Source: Planctomycetales bacterium
GTDB lineage: Bacteria > Planctomycetota > Planctomycetia > Pirellulales > Lacipirellulaceae
DNA length: 64,000 nucleotides
Reading direction: 5' to 3'
Assembly (NCBI GenBank): GCA_020427145.1
Contig: JAGQOU010000008.1
Coordinates: 1 to 64,000, forward strand
A program made the position numbers and the translations under genes. Under the pieces are notes generated by a model that made no database searches, was not told the DNA's origin, and was given only the letters and a program-made list of their open reading frames with translations. Shown in pieces: positions 24,455 through 33,331 of the stretch (position 1 is the stretch's first letter; the number at the start of each line of letters is the position of its first letter).

Positions 24455-26404
24455 ATGGGCAGAGTTTCGCTTCTCACTGCACTGGCGATTGTCTCGGTCT
24501 TCGCTATCGGGCGCCCCGAGGCGGCGGCGCAGGATGCGGTTTACCCCCCGAACGCGACGCTCCAGCAGGTTCGGGATCGAATTGACGCGAGCTCGTCCGC
24601 ACACCCGCGACTTTTCGCGTCGGCAAAGGAACTGTCAGAGTTGGCTCAGTCGGTCGGCGCCGATCCGCTCCGGCGACAGATCGCCGATGCTGTTGTCGCG
24701 GAGGCGGTCGCGCTGCAGGGCGTGAAGCCGGTCGAGCGCGTCATGCTGGGCAAGCGACTGCTCCATGAATCGCGCCGCTGTTTGCAGCGCGTCCTTATCT
24801 TGGCGACGGCATACCACCTGACGGGCGATCCGATGCACGCGGAGCGTTGCCAGCAGGAAATGTTGGCGGCGGCTCGTTTCAGCGATTGGAATCCCGCGCA
24901 TTTTCTTGACGTCGCTGAGATGACCTTGGCCTTGGCCATCGGGTACGACTGGTTGTACGACCAGCTCGACGAGCCCGCCCGCCGCGAGATTCGCGAGGCC
25001 ATCGTCACGAAGGGCGTGTCGTTGGCGTTTGATCAACGGCACGCTGGATGGAAGCGACTGACCAACAATTGGGCGCAGGTGTGCCACGGCGGACTCACGG
25101 CCGGCGCGTTGGCGGTGATGGACCACGAGCCCGAGCTGGCGGCGCGCACGGTTCACAATGCATTGCACAACATCGTGCCGGTCATGAACAAATACGCTCC
25201 TCGCGGCGGCTATCCCGAGGGGCCGTCGTACTGGGGATACGGGACCACATTCAACGTGATCTTGATTGACGAGCTGGAAAACGCACTGGGCAGCGACTTT
25301 GGTTTGTCGCTGGCGCCGGGCTTCGAGCAGACTGGCGGTTTTCCCCGGTTGGCCACTGGGCCGTCGGGTCGGTACTTCAACTACGCTGATTGCGACGATC
25401 ACCGCGAGGCGGAACCGGCGCTAGCGTGGTTTGCGACACGGTATGATCGCCCCGACTGGTTGCAAGGCGAACGTTCCCGCTGGGATCAAGAGCTCAGCAA
25501 TCCGCGCTCCCGTCGTGGCGAGTCGCATCGGTTTCTCCCGCTGATGTTGCTGTGGTTGGGCGACGTGCGAGAGTCGACCGCGACGGACTTGCCGCTGCAA
25601 TGGTTCAGCGGCGACGACGTTCCCGTCGCCATCCACCGGAGTTCCTGGACCGATCCCCGCGCGACATACGTGGGTCTCAAAGGAGGCTCCCCCTCGTCGA
25701 GCCATGGCCACATGGACAGCGGTTCGTTCGTGTTGGAAAGCGATGGCGTCCGCTGGGCCGTCGATCTGGGGCGGGAATCGTACTACTCCATTGAATCGCG
25801 CGGAATGAATTTGTGGAGCAGCGCGCAGAAATCCGATCGCTGGAAGATCTTTCGCTTGGGGAGCCTTGGGCACAACACGCTGGTGATCGACGATCAGCTG
25901 CAGACTGCCGCCGGCAAGGCGCCGATCGTCGAATTTGTTGCCCGCGAGACGGAGCCCTATTCAGTCGTCGACCTGACCGGCGTCTATCAGGGGCAAGTGG
26001 AATCAGCGCGCCGCGGCGTGATGTTGCTGCCCACGGGCGAAGTGCTGATCCAGGACGAGTTGACCGGACTTTCGCCCGGGAGCCGCGTGCGGTGGGGGAT
26101 GGTGACGCCCGGCGCACCGAGCGAGTTGGGGCGTCGTGACACGGTGCTTGAGCGCCAAGACAGGCGACTTGCGATGAAACTGCTCTCGCCGCCACGCGCT
26201 GCCTGGAGCGAGATTGACACGGCCGCACCGCGCCACGAGTGGGATTCGCCGAACCCGGGAACCCGCATGATCGCCTGCGAGGCGATCGCTCCCGAGTCCG
26301 GCGCGATGACGATTGCCGTTGTGGCCACGCCCGGTTCGTGCCGGGAACCGCTCGCCGGGAAATTGAACGTGAAGCCGCTGGCTGCGTGGCGCGGCGGCGA
26401 CTAG
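24455..26404 (+). CDS. Secreted heparinase II/III-family polysaccharide lyase
   Basis: A 649-residue protein with a Sec signal (LLTALAIVSVFAIGRPEAAAQ). The N-terminal (alpha/alpha) toroid carries LTNNWAQVCHGGL and YPEGPSYWGYG, which hold the conserved Asn/His and Tyr of this fold. The C-terminal heparinase II/III beta-sandwich contains SSHGHMDSGSFVL and VRWAVDLGRESYYS, including the conserved His. The family includes lyases for alginate, heparin/heparan and other uronic-acid polymers (PL12/15/17/21 type); the exact substrate cannot be told from sequence alone. ATG 24455 is chosen because it has a ribosome-binding site and begins the signal peptide. It lies divergent to the ECF sigma gene. Confidence 0.87.
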   Translation: MGRVSLLTALAIVSVFAIGRPEAAAQDAVYPPNATLQQVRDRIDASSSAHPRLFASAKELSELAQSVGADPLRRQIADAVVAEAVALQGVKPVERVMLGKRLLHESRRCLQRVLILATAYHLTGDPMHAERCQQEMLAAARFSDWNPAHFLDVAEMTLALAIGYDWLYDQLDEPARREIREAIVTKGVSLAFDQRHAGWKRLTNNWAQVCHGGLTAGALAVMDHEPELAARTVHNALHNIVPVMNKYAPRGGYPEGPSYWGYGTTFNVILIDELENALGSDFGLSLAPGFEQTGGFPRLATGPSGRYFNYADCDDHREAEPALAWFATRYDRPDWLQGERSRWDQELSNPRSRRGESHRFLPLMLLWLGDVRESTATDLPLQWFSGDDVPVAIHRSSWTDPRATYVGLKGGSPSSSHGHMDSGSFVLESDGVRWAVDLGRESYYSIESRGMNLWSSAQKSDRWKIFRLGSLGHNTLVIDDQLQTAAGKAPIVEFVARETEPYSVVDLTGVYQGQVESARRGVMLLPTGEVLIQDELTGLSPGSRVRWGMVTPGAPSELGRRDTVLERQDRRLAMKLLSPPRAAWSEIDTAAPRHEWDSPNPGTRMIACEAIAPESGAMTIAVVATPGSCREPLAGKLNVKPLAAWRGGD

Positions 26405-26653
26405 TCGCTCGCTGACGCCGCGTGACACGGGGTTCGTTGCGGCCGACGCATGTTCACGTAGCGCCCTGCCCGGGCGCGCTGCTGGCGTGCGGCATTGACA
26501 CGCAATACGTGGGCCTTCGTGCGTCGCCGCACGGTGTTGCATGGACCGAGCAGTCTCGCCCAATTCCCGTTGAGTTGTGCTGCGAAGCCAGCCGATTGTG
26601 TCACTGACGTGGCAGCCAGCCCGTCGTGGACTAGAGAACGGACGGGGGCCAAC

Positions 26654-27898
26654 ATGTGGCGGGCGATTGCGCGGACCAGTCTTGGAGTCCTAATTCTTAC
26701 CGGGGGCGGCGCGGCGAGCGCGACACCGGCCGTTTCGCAACCGAATTCGTTGCGAGTTGTTGACGAGCAGGGCGCCAGCGCGCCGACGGTCGGCGGGGAA
26801 GCGCCGGCGGCCGCGGCAGACGACGATCCGCCCGCCGAATTGAACGAGGCAAACGCCGATCACGACAACTCAACGGACAAGGAGTCTCACGACGCGGTCA
26901 GCGTCTCCCCGCTCGCCGCGCTCGTACGACAGGTGCTCGACGAATATCATCAGCAGCCGCTCAACACGCGCGACGATCCGCCGTGGTCGGTCTTGCATTG
27001 GTCAATTGCGTACGGCGTCGATGCAACCGTGTCGGTTGGCGATCCGCAGGGAAAACGGGTCACCGCGATCGGTTGGCTCTGCTGCAACTATCCCGCCGCG
27101 GGAAAGCAGTTGATCGGGGTCAAAGGCGACCGGTTCGAACTGCCGATTGCCCCCGGACGGCAGGGACACGACGGGCAGTTTCTCTCGATGCTCGCCCAGT
27201 CGCGCGTCAATCGCAGCTACCTGTTGCGAATCGGCGACCAGGAGAAAACGGTCGCGGACCTCATCGAGTACGAAAAGGCGACCTGTCGTAGCGAGATGGA
27301 ACTGACGTTCAAGCTCACCGGTCTGGCCCACTACGAAGGAACCGAGGCCGTCTGGAAAAACGCCCGCGGCGAGCCGTGGTCGGTGCGTCGCCTGCTGGAA
27401 GAGGAACTACAGCAACCGATTGGTCGCTACGAAGCGACATGCGGCGGATTGCACCGGCTGTTCGCGATCAACTACGCGGTCGATCGCCGCCGACGGGAAG
27501 GCCTGACAATTGATGGTCCCTGGCGTGCGGCAGAACTGAAGACCGTGAAATACCAACAGCGGGCGTTCAAGCTGCAAAATCGCGATGGTAGCTTCAGCAC
27601 TGCCTGGCTCGACGAGGCGGAGCAGCGCGGCGACGTCACACGGCGACTCACCACCACCGGCCACGTCCTGGAGTGGCTCGCATTTTCGCTGCCAGACGAA
27701 CAGTTGCAGGACCCGCGATTCGAGCGCGCCGTTCGCTTTGTTGCCGGACTGTTGAAGGGACGCGCCGACGACGAGTGGCACCCCGGGGCGCTGGGGCACT
27801 CGCTTCATGCGTTGGCGATCTACGAACAGCACGTCCTGGATTCACAGCCGGGCGACCGCAGCGAGCGCTTGGCGCAAAACGCCGCGGCAGCCCGATGA
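26654..27898 (+). CDS. Conserved planctomycete secreted protein of unknown function
   Basis: A 414-residue protein with a signal peptide (TSLGVLILTGGGAASATPA) and a low-complexity acidic linker. The remaining ~320 residues are alpha-helical with repeated segments (PPWSVLHWSIAYGVDA, IGRYEATCGGLHRLFAINYA, RLTTTGHVLEWLAFSLPDE, GALGHSLHALAIY). This suggests an alpha/alpha-toroid like that of terpenoid cyclases or prenyltransferases, but no catalytic DDxx motif is seen. Similar proteins recur in planctomycetes with misleading GTPase-activator names. ATG 26654 is chosen because it directly precedes the signal peptide. It follows the heparinase-like gene by 249 bp in the same direction. Function unknown. 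Confidence 0.6.
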   Translation: MWRAIARTSLGVLILTGGGAASATPAVSQPNSLRVVDEQGASAPTVGGEAPAAAADDDPPAELNEANADHDNSTDKESHDAVSVSPLAALVRQVLDEYHQQPLNTRDDPPWSVLHWSIAYGVDATVSVGDPQGKRVTAIGWLCCNYPAAGKQLIGVKGDRFELPIAPGRQGHDGQFLSMLAQSRVNRSYLLRIGDQEKTVADLIEYEKATCRSEMELTFKLTGLAHYEGTEAVWKNARGEPWSVRRLLEEELQQPIGRYEATCGGLHRLFAINYAVDRRRREGLTIDGPWRAAELKTVKYQQRAFKLQNRDGSFSTAWLDEAEQRGDVTRRLTTTGHVLEWLAFSLPDEQLQDPRFERAVRFVAGLLKGRADDEWHPGALGHSLHALAIYEQHVLDSQPGDRSERLAQNAAAAR

Positions 27899-27940
27899 CG
27901 GATGCTCGGCCTGCCGCCACGTGAGTCGTCTTGAACAGAC

Positions 27941-27973
27941 GGCTTGGGACCGCCGTTGTCAGGGTCCCAAGCC
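27941..27973. terminator. 11-bp hairpin between convergent genes
   Basis: The stem GGCTTGGGACC / GGTCCCAAGCC with an 11-base loop lies between the convergent genes ending at 27898 (+) and 27993 (-). Its position suits a bidirectional terminator, though no T-run flanks it on either side. Confidence 0.6.
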
Positions 27974-27992
27974 CTCAGCCCCGGGATTCATT

Positions 27993-29132
27993 TCAGGTCG
28001 TCGCAAGCTGCGCGAAAGCTCCATCTCGTGCTTGCCGTTGCGTCCCTGCATTCTGCTGCCCCGTCGCCTGCTCGGCCCCGATGATCGACGCATAGAGTGC
28101 GTCGAGATCGCCCAATTCGGCGTCCATCCCCGTCATCAGCACGGGCTCGTAAGGATTGCCGACCGCCTCAAGGCGGGCGTTGAAAGCGCGCAGGTGGTTT
28201 TCCGATCCTGCCAGCAAGTTGGCGAAGACGTTGGCCACGTCCGGCGCGGCGATGTCGTCCTGATTGCGCATCAGGTCGAGAATGTCAAACTCCTCGATAA
28301 ACGCGCCGACCTGCAGCGCCGCCAGATAGGAACTAGCGCCTCCTTGCATCTGTACGTCGACGCCCGCGTAGCTCAAATCGACCACCGCATCGCTGGTCAG
28401 GTCGTCGTACAGCTGTTGCAGAACGGGATTCGTGAAGACGCCAACGGAATCGTCGGTTACCGGGTCGACGATTTCGTGCTTGTCGAGCAGCGTCTTCACG
28501 GCATCCATGTGGTTCTGCTCAGCGACGGCGATGTTCGAGAACACGGCATCGCCCCAGGCGGCCCCCAGCGTGGCGTAGACGTCGCGGGCTAGCTTCTCTT
28601 CCTCGCGCACGAACACCAGCGCATCAATCTCGGCGTCCGTCAACGCCTGAATCTGCACCGGATCTTGCACTTGGTCTCGTTGACGCAGTTGCGATTGGAA
28701 CTGCTTCTGATCGTGCTGGCGATCGCGCGGCAGCAGCTGGTCGCGCTGTTGGTCCTGTTGTTGCTGCTGATCGCACTGCGGATCCTGGAGCCGCGATTGA
28801 TCCTGTTGTTGGTCTTGTTGTTGGTCCTGAGTTCGAAGTTGGTCCTGCTGCGCGTCGCAAATCTGCTGTTGATCGCCGATTTGCAGTTTGTCCTGCTGCA
28901 GCGTCGCGTTCTGTCGAACGGCATCGACGGCTGTCTGCAGTTGCTGCTGAAGTTGCGTCAGCGCTGTTGCTTGAGATTGCGCTATGAGTTGTTGCTGTAC
29001 CTGCGCGGCAGTGCAATCGACCGCTCCGGCAGCGGCTCCCTGTTGAAAAAAGTCGGCCGCGAGCAAATCGCGACGTTCAAGAGTCTCAGCGACGAGCGAT
29101 CGTCGCGACGCGTGGAACCGTTGGGCTTTCAT
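27993..29132 (-). CDS. DUF2202 (ferritin-like) protein with Gln/Asp-rich spacer
   Basis: A 379-residue protein. The N-terminus has SRRSLVAETLERRDLLAAD, a variant of the planctomycete LEPR-x-LL sorting motif, so it is probably exported by a phylum-specific route. Residues ~60-165 are extremely rich in Gln, Asp and Arg with short repeats such as DQQQDQQQDQ. The C-terminal ~190 residues match DUF2202, a ferritin-like four-helix bundle with conserved acidic/His residues (FVREEEKLARDVYATLG; VAEQNHMDAV; GSENHLRAF). DUF2202 proteins are suspected metal-binding proteins. It follows the Gly/Arg-rich exported protein (29238) and both are divergent to a ZraSR-like two-component system, so a metal- or envelope-stress role is inferred. 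Confidence 0.82.
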   Translation of the reverse strand: MKAQRFHASRRSLVAETLERRDLLAADFFQQGAAAGAVDCTAAQVQQQLIAQSQATALTQLQQQLQTAVDAVRQNATLQQDKLQIGDQQQICDAQQDQLRTQDQQQDQQQDQSRLQDPQCDQQQQQDQQRDQLLPRDRQHDQKQFQSQLRQRDQVQDPVQIQALTDAEIDALVFVREEEKLARDVYATLGAAWGDAVFSNIAVAEQNHMDAVKTLLDKHEIVDPVTDDSVGVFTNPVLQQLYDDLTSDAVVDLSYAGVDVQMQGGASSYLAALQVGAFIEEFDILDLMRNQDDIAAPDVANVFANLLAGSENHLRAFNARLEAVGNPYEPVLMTGMDAELGDLDALYASIIGAEQATGQQNAGTQRQARDGAFAQLATT

Positions 29133-29170
29133 TGTTGACCTCCAAGTTTCCTTTCAATGTCAGATGTGGG

Positions 29171-29200
29171 CGGCAGCCGCCGAGTGGTCGACGGCTGCCG
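29171..29200 (-). terminator. Hairpin between Gly/Arg-rich and DUF2202 genes
   Basis: A perfect 9-bp stem CGGCAGCCG / CGGCTGCCG with a 12-base loop lies in the 105-bp gap between two same-direction genes. It might attenuate readthrough into the DUF2202 gene or protect the upstream mRNA. Confidence 0.5.
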
Positions 29201-29237
29201 GTTTCAATCGATCCGCCGTGCAAAAGGGCGGGGCCGA

Positions 29238-29975
29238 TTACCAGCGGCCGCCGCGTCCTTGTCCTCTGCCAGGTCCCCGGCCAGGGCCCCGTCCGTTCCC
29301 GCGACCGTATCCGTAGGTTTGGTGCGAGTCGGTCGGTTGGCTGGCGACTTGGCTGGCCTGGCCGCGGCCGTAGCCCCGTCCCGGCCCGCGCCCCAATGTT
29401 TGCCCGTAAGCCGGGTCAACTGAGTTGGCGCCCGCCGCTGCGTTGGCGCGGTAGCACCCGCCGCGGCATCCTCGTCCGCCGCCGGCTCCCCGACCGCCGC
29501 GTCCCATTCCCTGTCCCTGATTGCCGCCGCGTCCGTAGCCGGCGCCGGCAGCCCATTCAGGGCGTAGCGTGGCGTCGCGCAGTGCGACGATTTTGCCGCC
29601 GGCCTCAACGCTTTGGGCGACGTACTCGTCCGTTCCGAGCTTGGGAGTCTGGAAGGCCTTCGCCACGACGGCGTCGCCCACCACCAAGCTGTTCAGCAAG
29701 TCGCGCACGGCGTCGGCGGGCCCAAGATGCAGGTTGAGCTTCTCGCCCGAGGCTGTGGCCACGACAAGGTGAGCTCCCGTTGCGGCGCGACCGGTGGTGC
29801 GCTCGCACGGTCCGATGTTGATTGCCTCCAGCGTGCCGGTCACTTCAACGACCTCCGGCCGTGTGGCTTGGCGGGCCACGCCGGTCTGTTCGCCCGTGCC
29901 TCGTTGGGCCCAAGCGGTCGCGGCGAAGGTCGCCGCCGCGACTGTGACCAATGTTGTGAAAATTGAGGTTCTCAT
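29238..29975 (-). CDS. Exported Gly/Arg-rich protein with N-terminal beta domain
   Basis: A 245-residue protein. ATG 29975 is chosen because a strong Shine-Dalgarno (GAGGAGG) precedes it and it opens a signal peptide (TLVTVAAATFAATAWAQ). Residues ~40-140 are a compact beta-rich domain (VVEVTGTLEAINIGPCERTT, LHLGPADAVRDLL) that may be OB-like. The rest is Gly/Arg-rich with many GRG repeats and two Cys in GRGCRGGCYR. It is exported, with no recognised enzymatic motif. It is preceded by a candidate sigma-54 promoter and is divergent to a sensor kinase/sigma-54 activator pair, a layout reminiscent of the zraP-zraSR zinc-stress locus. A metal-binding or envelope-stress role is inference. Confidence 0.6.
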   Translation of the reverse strand: MRTSIFTTLVTVAAATFAATAWAQRGTGEQTGVARQATRPEVVEVTGTLEAINIGPCERTTGRAATGAHLVVATASGEKLNLHLGPADAVRDLLNSLVVGDAVVAKAFQTPKLGTDEYVAQSVEAGGKIVALRDATLRPEWAAGAGYGRGGNQGQGMGRGGRGAGGGRGCRGGCYRANAAAGANSVDPAYGQTLGRGPGRGYGRGQASQVASQPTDSHQTYGYGRGNGRGPGRGPGRGQGRGGRW

Positions 29976-30052
29976 GGGAATGCCTCCTCGGCTGAATATG
30001 AGTAGCTGACCCGGCGTCGTCCCCGCGGCACGAATCGCCGTCAGTCGCATAA

Positions 30053-30068
30053 CGCAAACGATGGACCA
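30053..30068 (-). promoter_or_regulatory. Candidate sigma-54 (-24/-12) promoter
   Basis: On the minus strand the sequence TGGTCCATCGTTTGCG has the invariant GG and GC exactly 10 bases apart and matches TGGCACG-N4-TTGCA at most other positions. It would start transcription near 30042, giving a ~67-nt leader before the Gly/Arg-rich gene. The nearby sigma-54 activator gene supports it. Confidence 0.5.
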
Positions 30069-30137
30069 GCGAAACGGCGTTGTTCAGGCGGGGATTCCCG
30101 CGGTGTTTTCCCTGTTTGCGGGGGCGACCCGCGCAGG

Positions 30138-30154
30138 AGCTGCACTTTGCAGCT
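30138..30154. promoter_or_regulatory. Perfect dyad, candidate enhancer site for the NtrC-type regulator
   Basis: AGCTGCA-CTT-TGCAGCT is a perfect 7-bp inverted repeat centred about 100 bp upstream of the predicted sigma-54 transcription start. A second half-site TGCAGC lies at 30174-30179. This spacing is typical of activator sites for sigma-54 promoters. Confidence 0.45.
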
Positions 30155-30317
30155 TGCCGGGGTGCGCAAAAATTGCAGCGCTCGACGATCGGCGGCGTGC
30201 CGGCTCGCCAAGGCGCGCACGGCGGACTACGATCACAGGGAGAGAGGCTGCCTCGGCACGACGTGTGCTCCGCGTCTATTGAGACGAAACAGCGGCGCCG
30301 CCCAGAAAGATCAAATC

Positions 30318-31662
30318 ATGTTCGCCAGGAAATGGTCGCCGATTCTTGCGATACTGGTCGTGTTGGGGCTGTGGTGCGGGTTTGCGGCATGGCAGTACGC
30401 GGGCTATCGCCACGAACGCGACGTGCTGCGCGAGTCGTTGCGACAACAGACGCACTCGGTGTTGCACGCGTTGATCGGCGGCGCCGGGTCGCATCGTCGC
30501 CGCGGACAGTTCTACGAGGATCAACTGCAGGGCATGCTCGACGAATTGGTTGATTCGGGCGACGTACTGGCGGCCGCAATCTTCGCCGCCGACGGATCGA
30601 TCGCGGCGTCCGCCGGCTCGAGCGACCTACTGCGAGCCGTCCCCGACGATTCGCCAGGCGCCTACTGGGACAACGCGGGGCTGCGACTCATCGAGCAGTT
30701 CGAGCTGGAGCCGGCCGATGCCCCCGGGATGGGCGGTCCCGGAGGGCGTTTTGGTCGCGGTCAGGGGCCGCGGGCACGGCTTCTTCAGGCCATGGAAGAC
30801 GGCGCGCCGAACGCGGGCGGGACCAAGCAATACGTCGCCGCGCTGGTCGTGGATCGCGCGGGCGTCGACGCGCTGGTTCGCCGCGCCGCCCGGTCGCACT
30901 TGGCAGTGACGTTGGCGGGGGGACTCGTTTTGGCGCTGGCGGCGTGGGCGTGGCGTGCGAGCGTCAAGACGGTGGCTGCCGAGGGCCGCGCCGATCTACT
31001 AAAAAAAGAAGCGCGTTTCCTTCGCGACTTCCGCCAGGCGGCCGCGGGATTGGCGCATGAGACGCGCAATCCGCTGGGGTTGATCCGCGGTTGGACGCAG
31101 CGCTTGGCTCAGACCGAAGCCGACCCAGCCCGGCGCGAACAGGCGCAAGCGGTGATCGAGGAGTGCGATCGGCTGACAGCGCGGATCAATCAGTTCCTGG
31201 CCTTCGCCAAGCCGCCGGCCGTCAATCTCGTCGCCACGCCGCTGGCGCCGCTGGTTGCCGAGCTGGCCATGTTGTTGCAGCCCGACCTTGATGACAAACA
31301 ACTGCGCCTTGAACAATCGCTGAGCGAGGCGTGCGCTTCGGTTCGCGCGGATCGCGAGCTGCTGCGGCAGGCGCTATTCAACTTGCTGCAAAACGCGATT
31401 CATTTTTCGCCGGCCGGGGAGAGCATTCACGTCGCCAGCGCGATGGACGCCGCAGGGCAGTGTCGCATTGACGTGAGCGACCACGGACCGGGCGTGGCCG
31501 CGGAGGCGGTCGACTCGCTCTTCACCCCGTATTTCACGACGCGCGCCGACGGCACGGGGCTGGGGTTGGCCATTGTGCAACAAATCGCCAACGTCCACGG
31601 CTGGCAGGTGCGCTACGAGCCGCGGCCGGGCGGGGGCGCCCTCTTTTCACTGGTAGGCATTC

Positions 31663-31670
<8 letters not shown>
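30318..31670 (+). CDS. Sensor histidine kinase, ZraS/NtrB-like
   Basis: A 450-residue membrane kinase. A first membrane segment (WSPILAILVVLGLWCGFAAW) and a second (HLAVTLAGGLVLALAAWAW) flank a ~180-residue periplasmic region with a Gly/Arg-rich patch. The dimerisation domain contains LAHETRNPLGLIRG with phospho-acceptor His247. The ATP-binding domain shows NLLQNAIHFSP (N box), DHGPGV (G1) and GTGLGLAIVQ (G2). The gene overlaps the response regulator by 8 bp (ATGGCTAA), a translationally coupled pair. ATG 30318 is chosen because it precedes the first membrane segment; upstream starts would add an unlikely Arg-rich N-terminus. The signal is unknown; by analogy it could be metal or envelope stress. 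Confidence 0.88.
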
Positions 31671-32997
<1,327 letters not shown>

Positions 32998-33331
32998 CGC
33001 AATGTCGCCTGGCGACCAGTCGTCAGGCGATTTGCTTCGCTTTCTCCCCAAAGGAGGGTGCGAAGTTCCGGCGAGGCAGCGACGCGGAGAATTCTTCCGG
33101 GCTCGGCAGAGCCTCGCACTCCCCGGTTACTTGGCGGAGGTCTCCATTGCCGGCGCTGCTAGCGGCTGGAGTGCCGTTTTGGTCTTCGGTCCGCGGCGAG
33201 TCAGGCGCGATCTGCCCAGTTCCGACGAAGCGATCGCCAGCGAATAACCGATACAACCGAAAGAGTTTGCCTCGTTACGCGCCGCTATCACTGCTGGCGT
33301 GCTGGGATATTCGTTCCTCGTCTGCTGCGCT
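32998..33331. other. Non-coding gap before the secretin gene
   Basis: A 334-bp gap between the response regulator and the secretin, both rightward. It should contain the secretin promoter. I see only short GC-rich hairpins (for example GGCTC/GAGCC near 33103-33116) and no gene. Confidence 0.35.

Larger units (their letters stand above)
29976..30317. promoter_or_regulatory. Divergent control region between Gly/Arg-rich gene and sensor kinase
   Basis: A 342-bp intergenic region between divergent genes. It contains the candidate -24/-12 element (30053-30068) and the dyad (30138-30154). The kinase gene has only a weak ribosome-binding site. No other gene is seen here. Confidence 0.5.

Noticed and set aside
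28690-28880. CRISPR-like short repeats
   Set aside because: The repeats are irregular and lie in frame inside the Gln/Asp-rich coding region.
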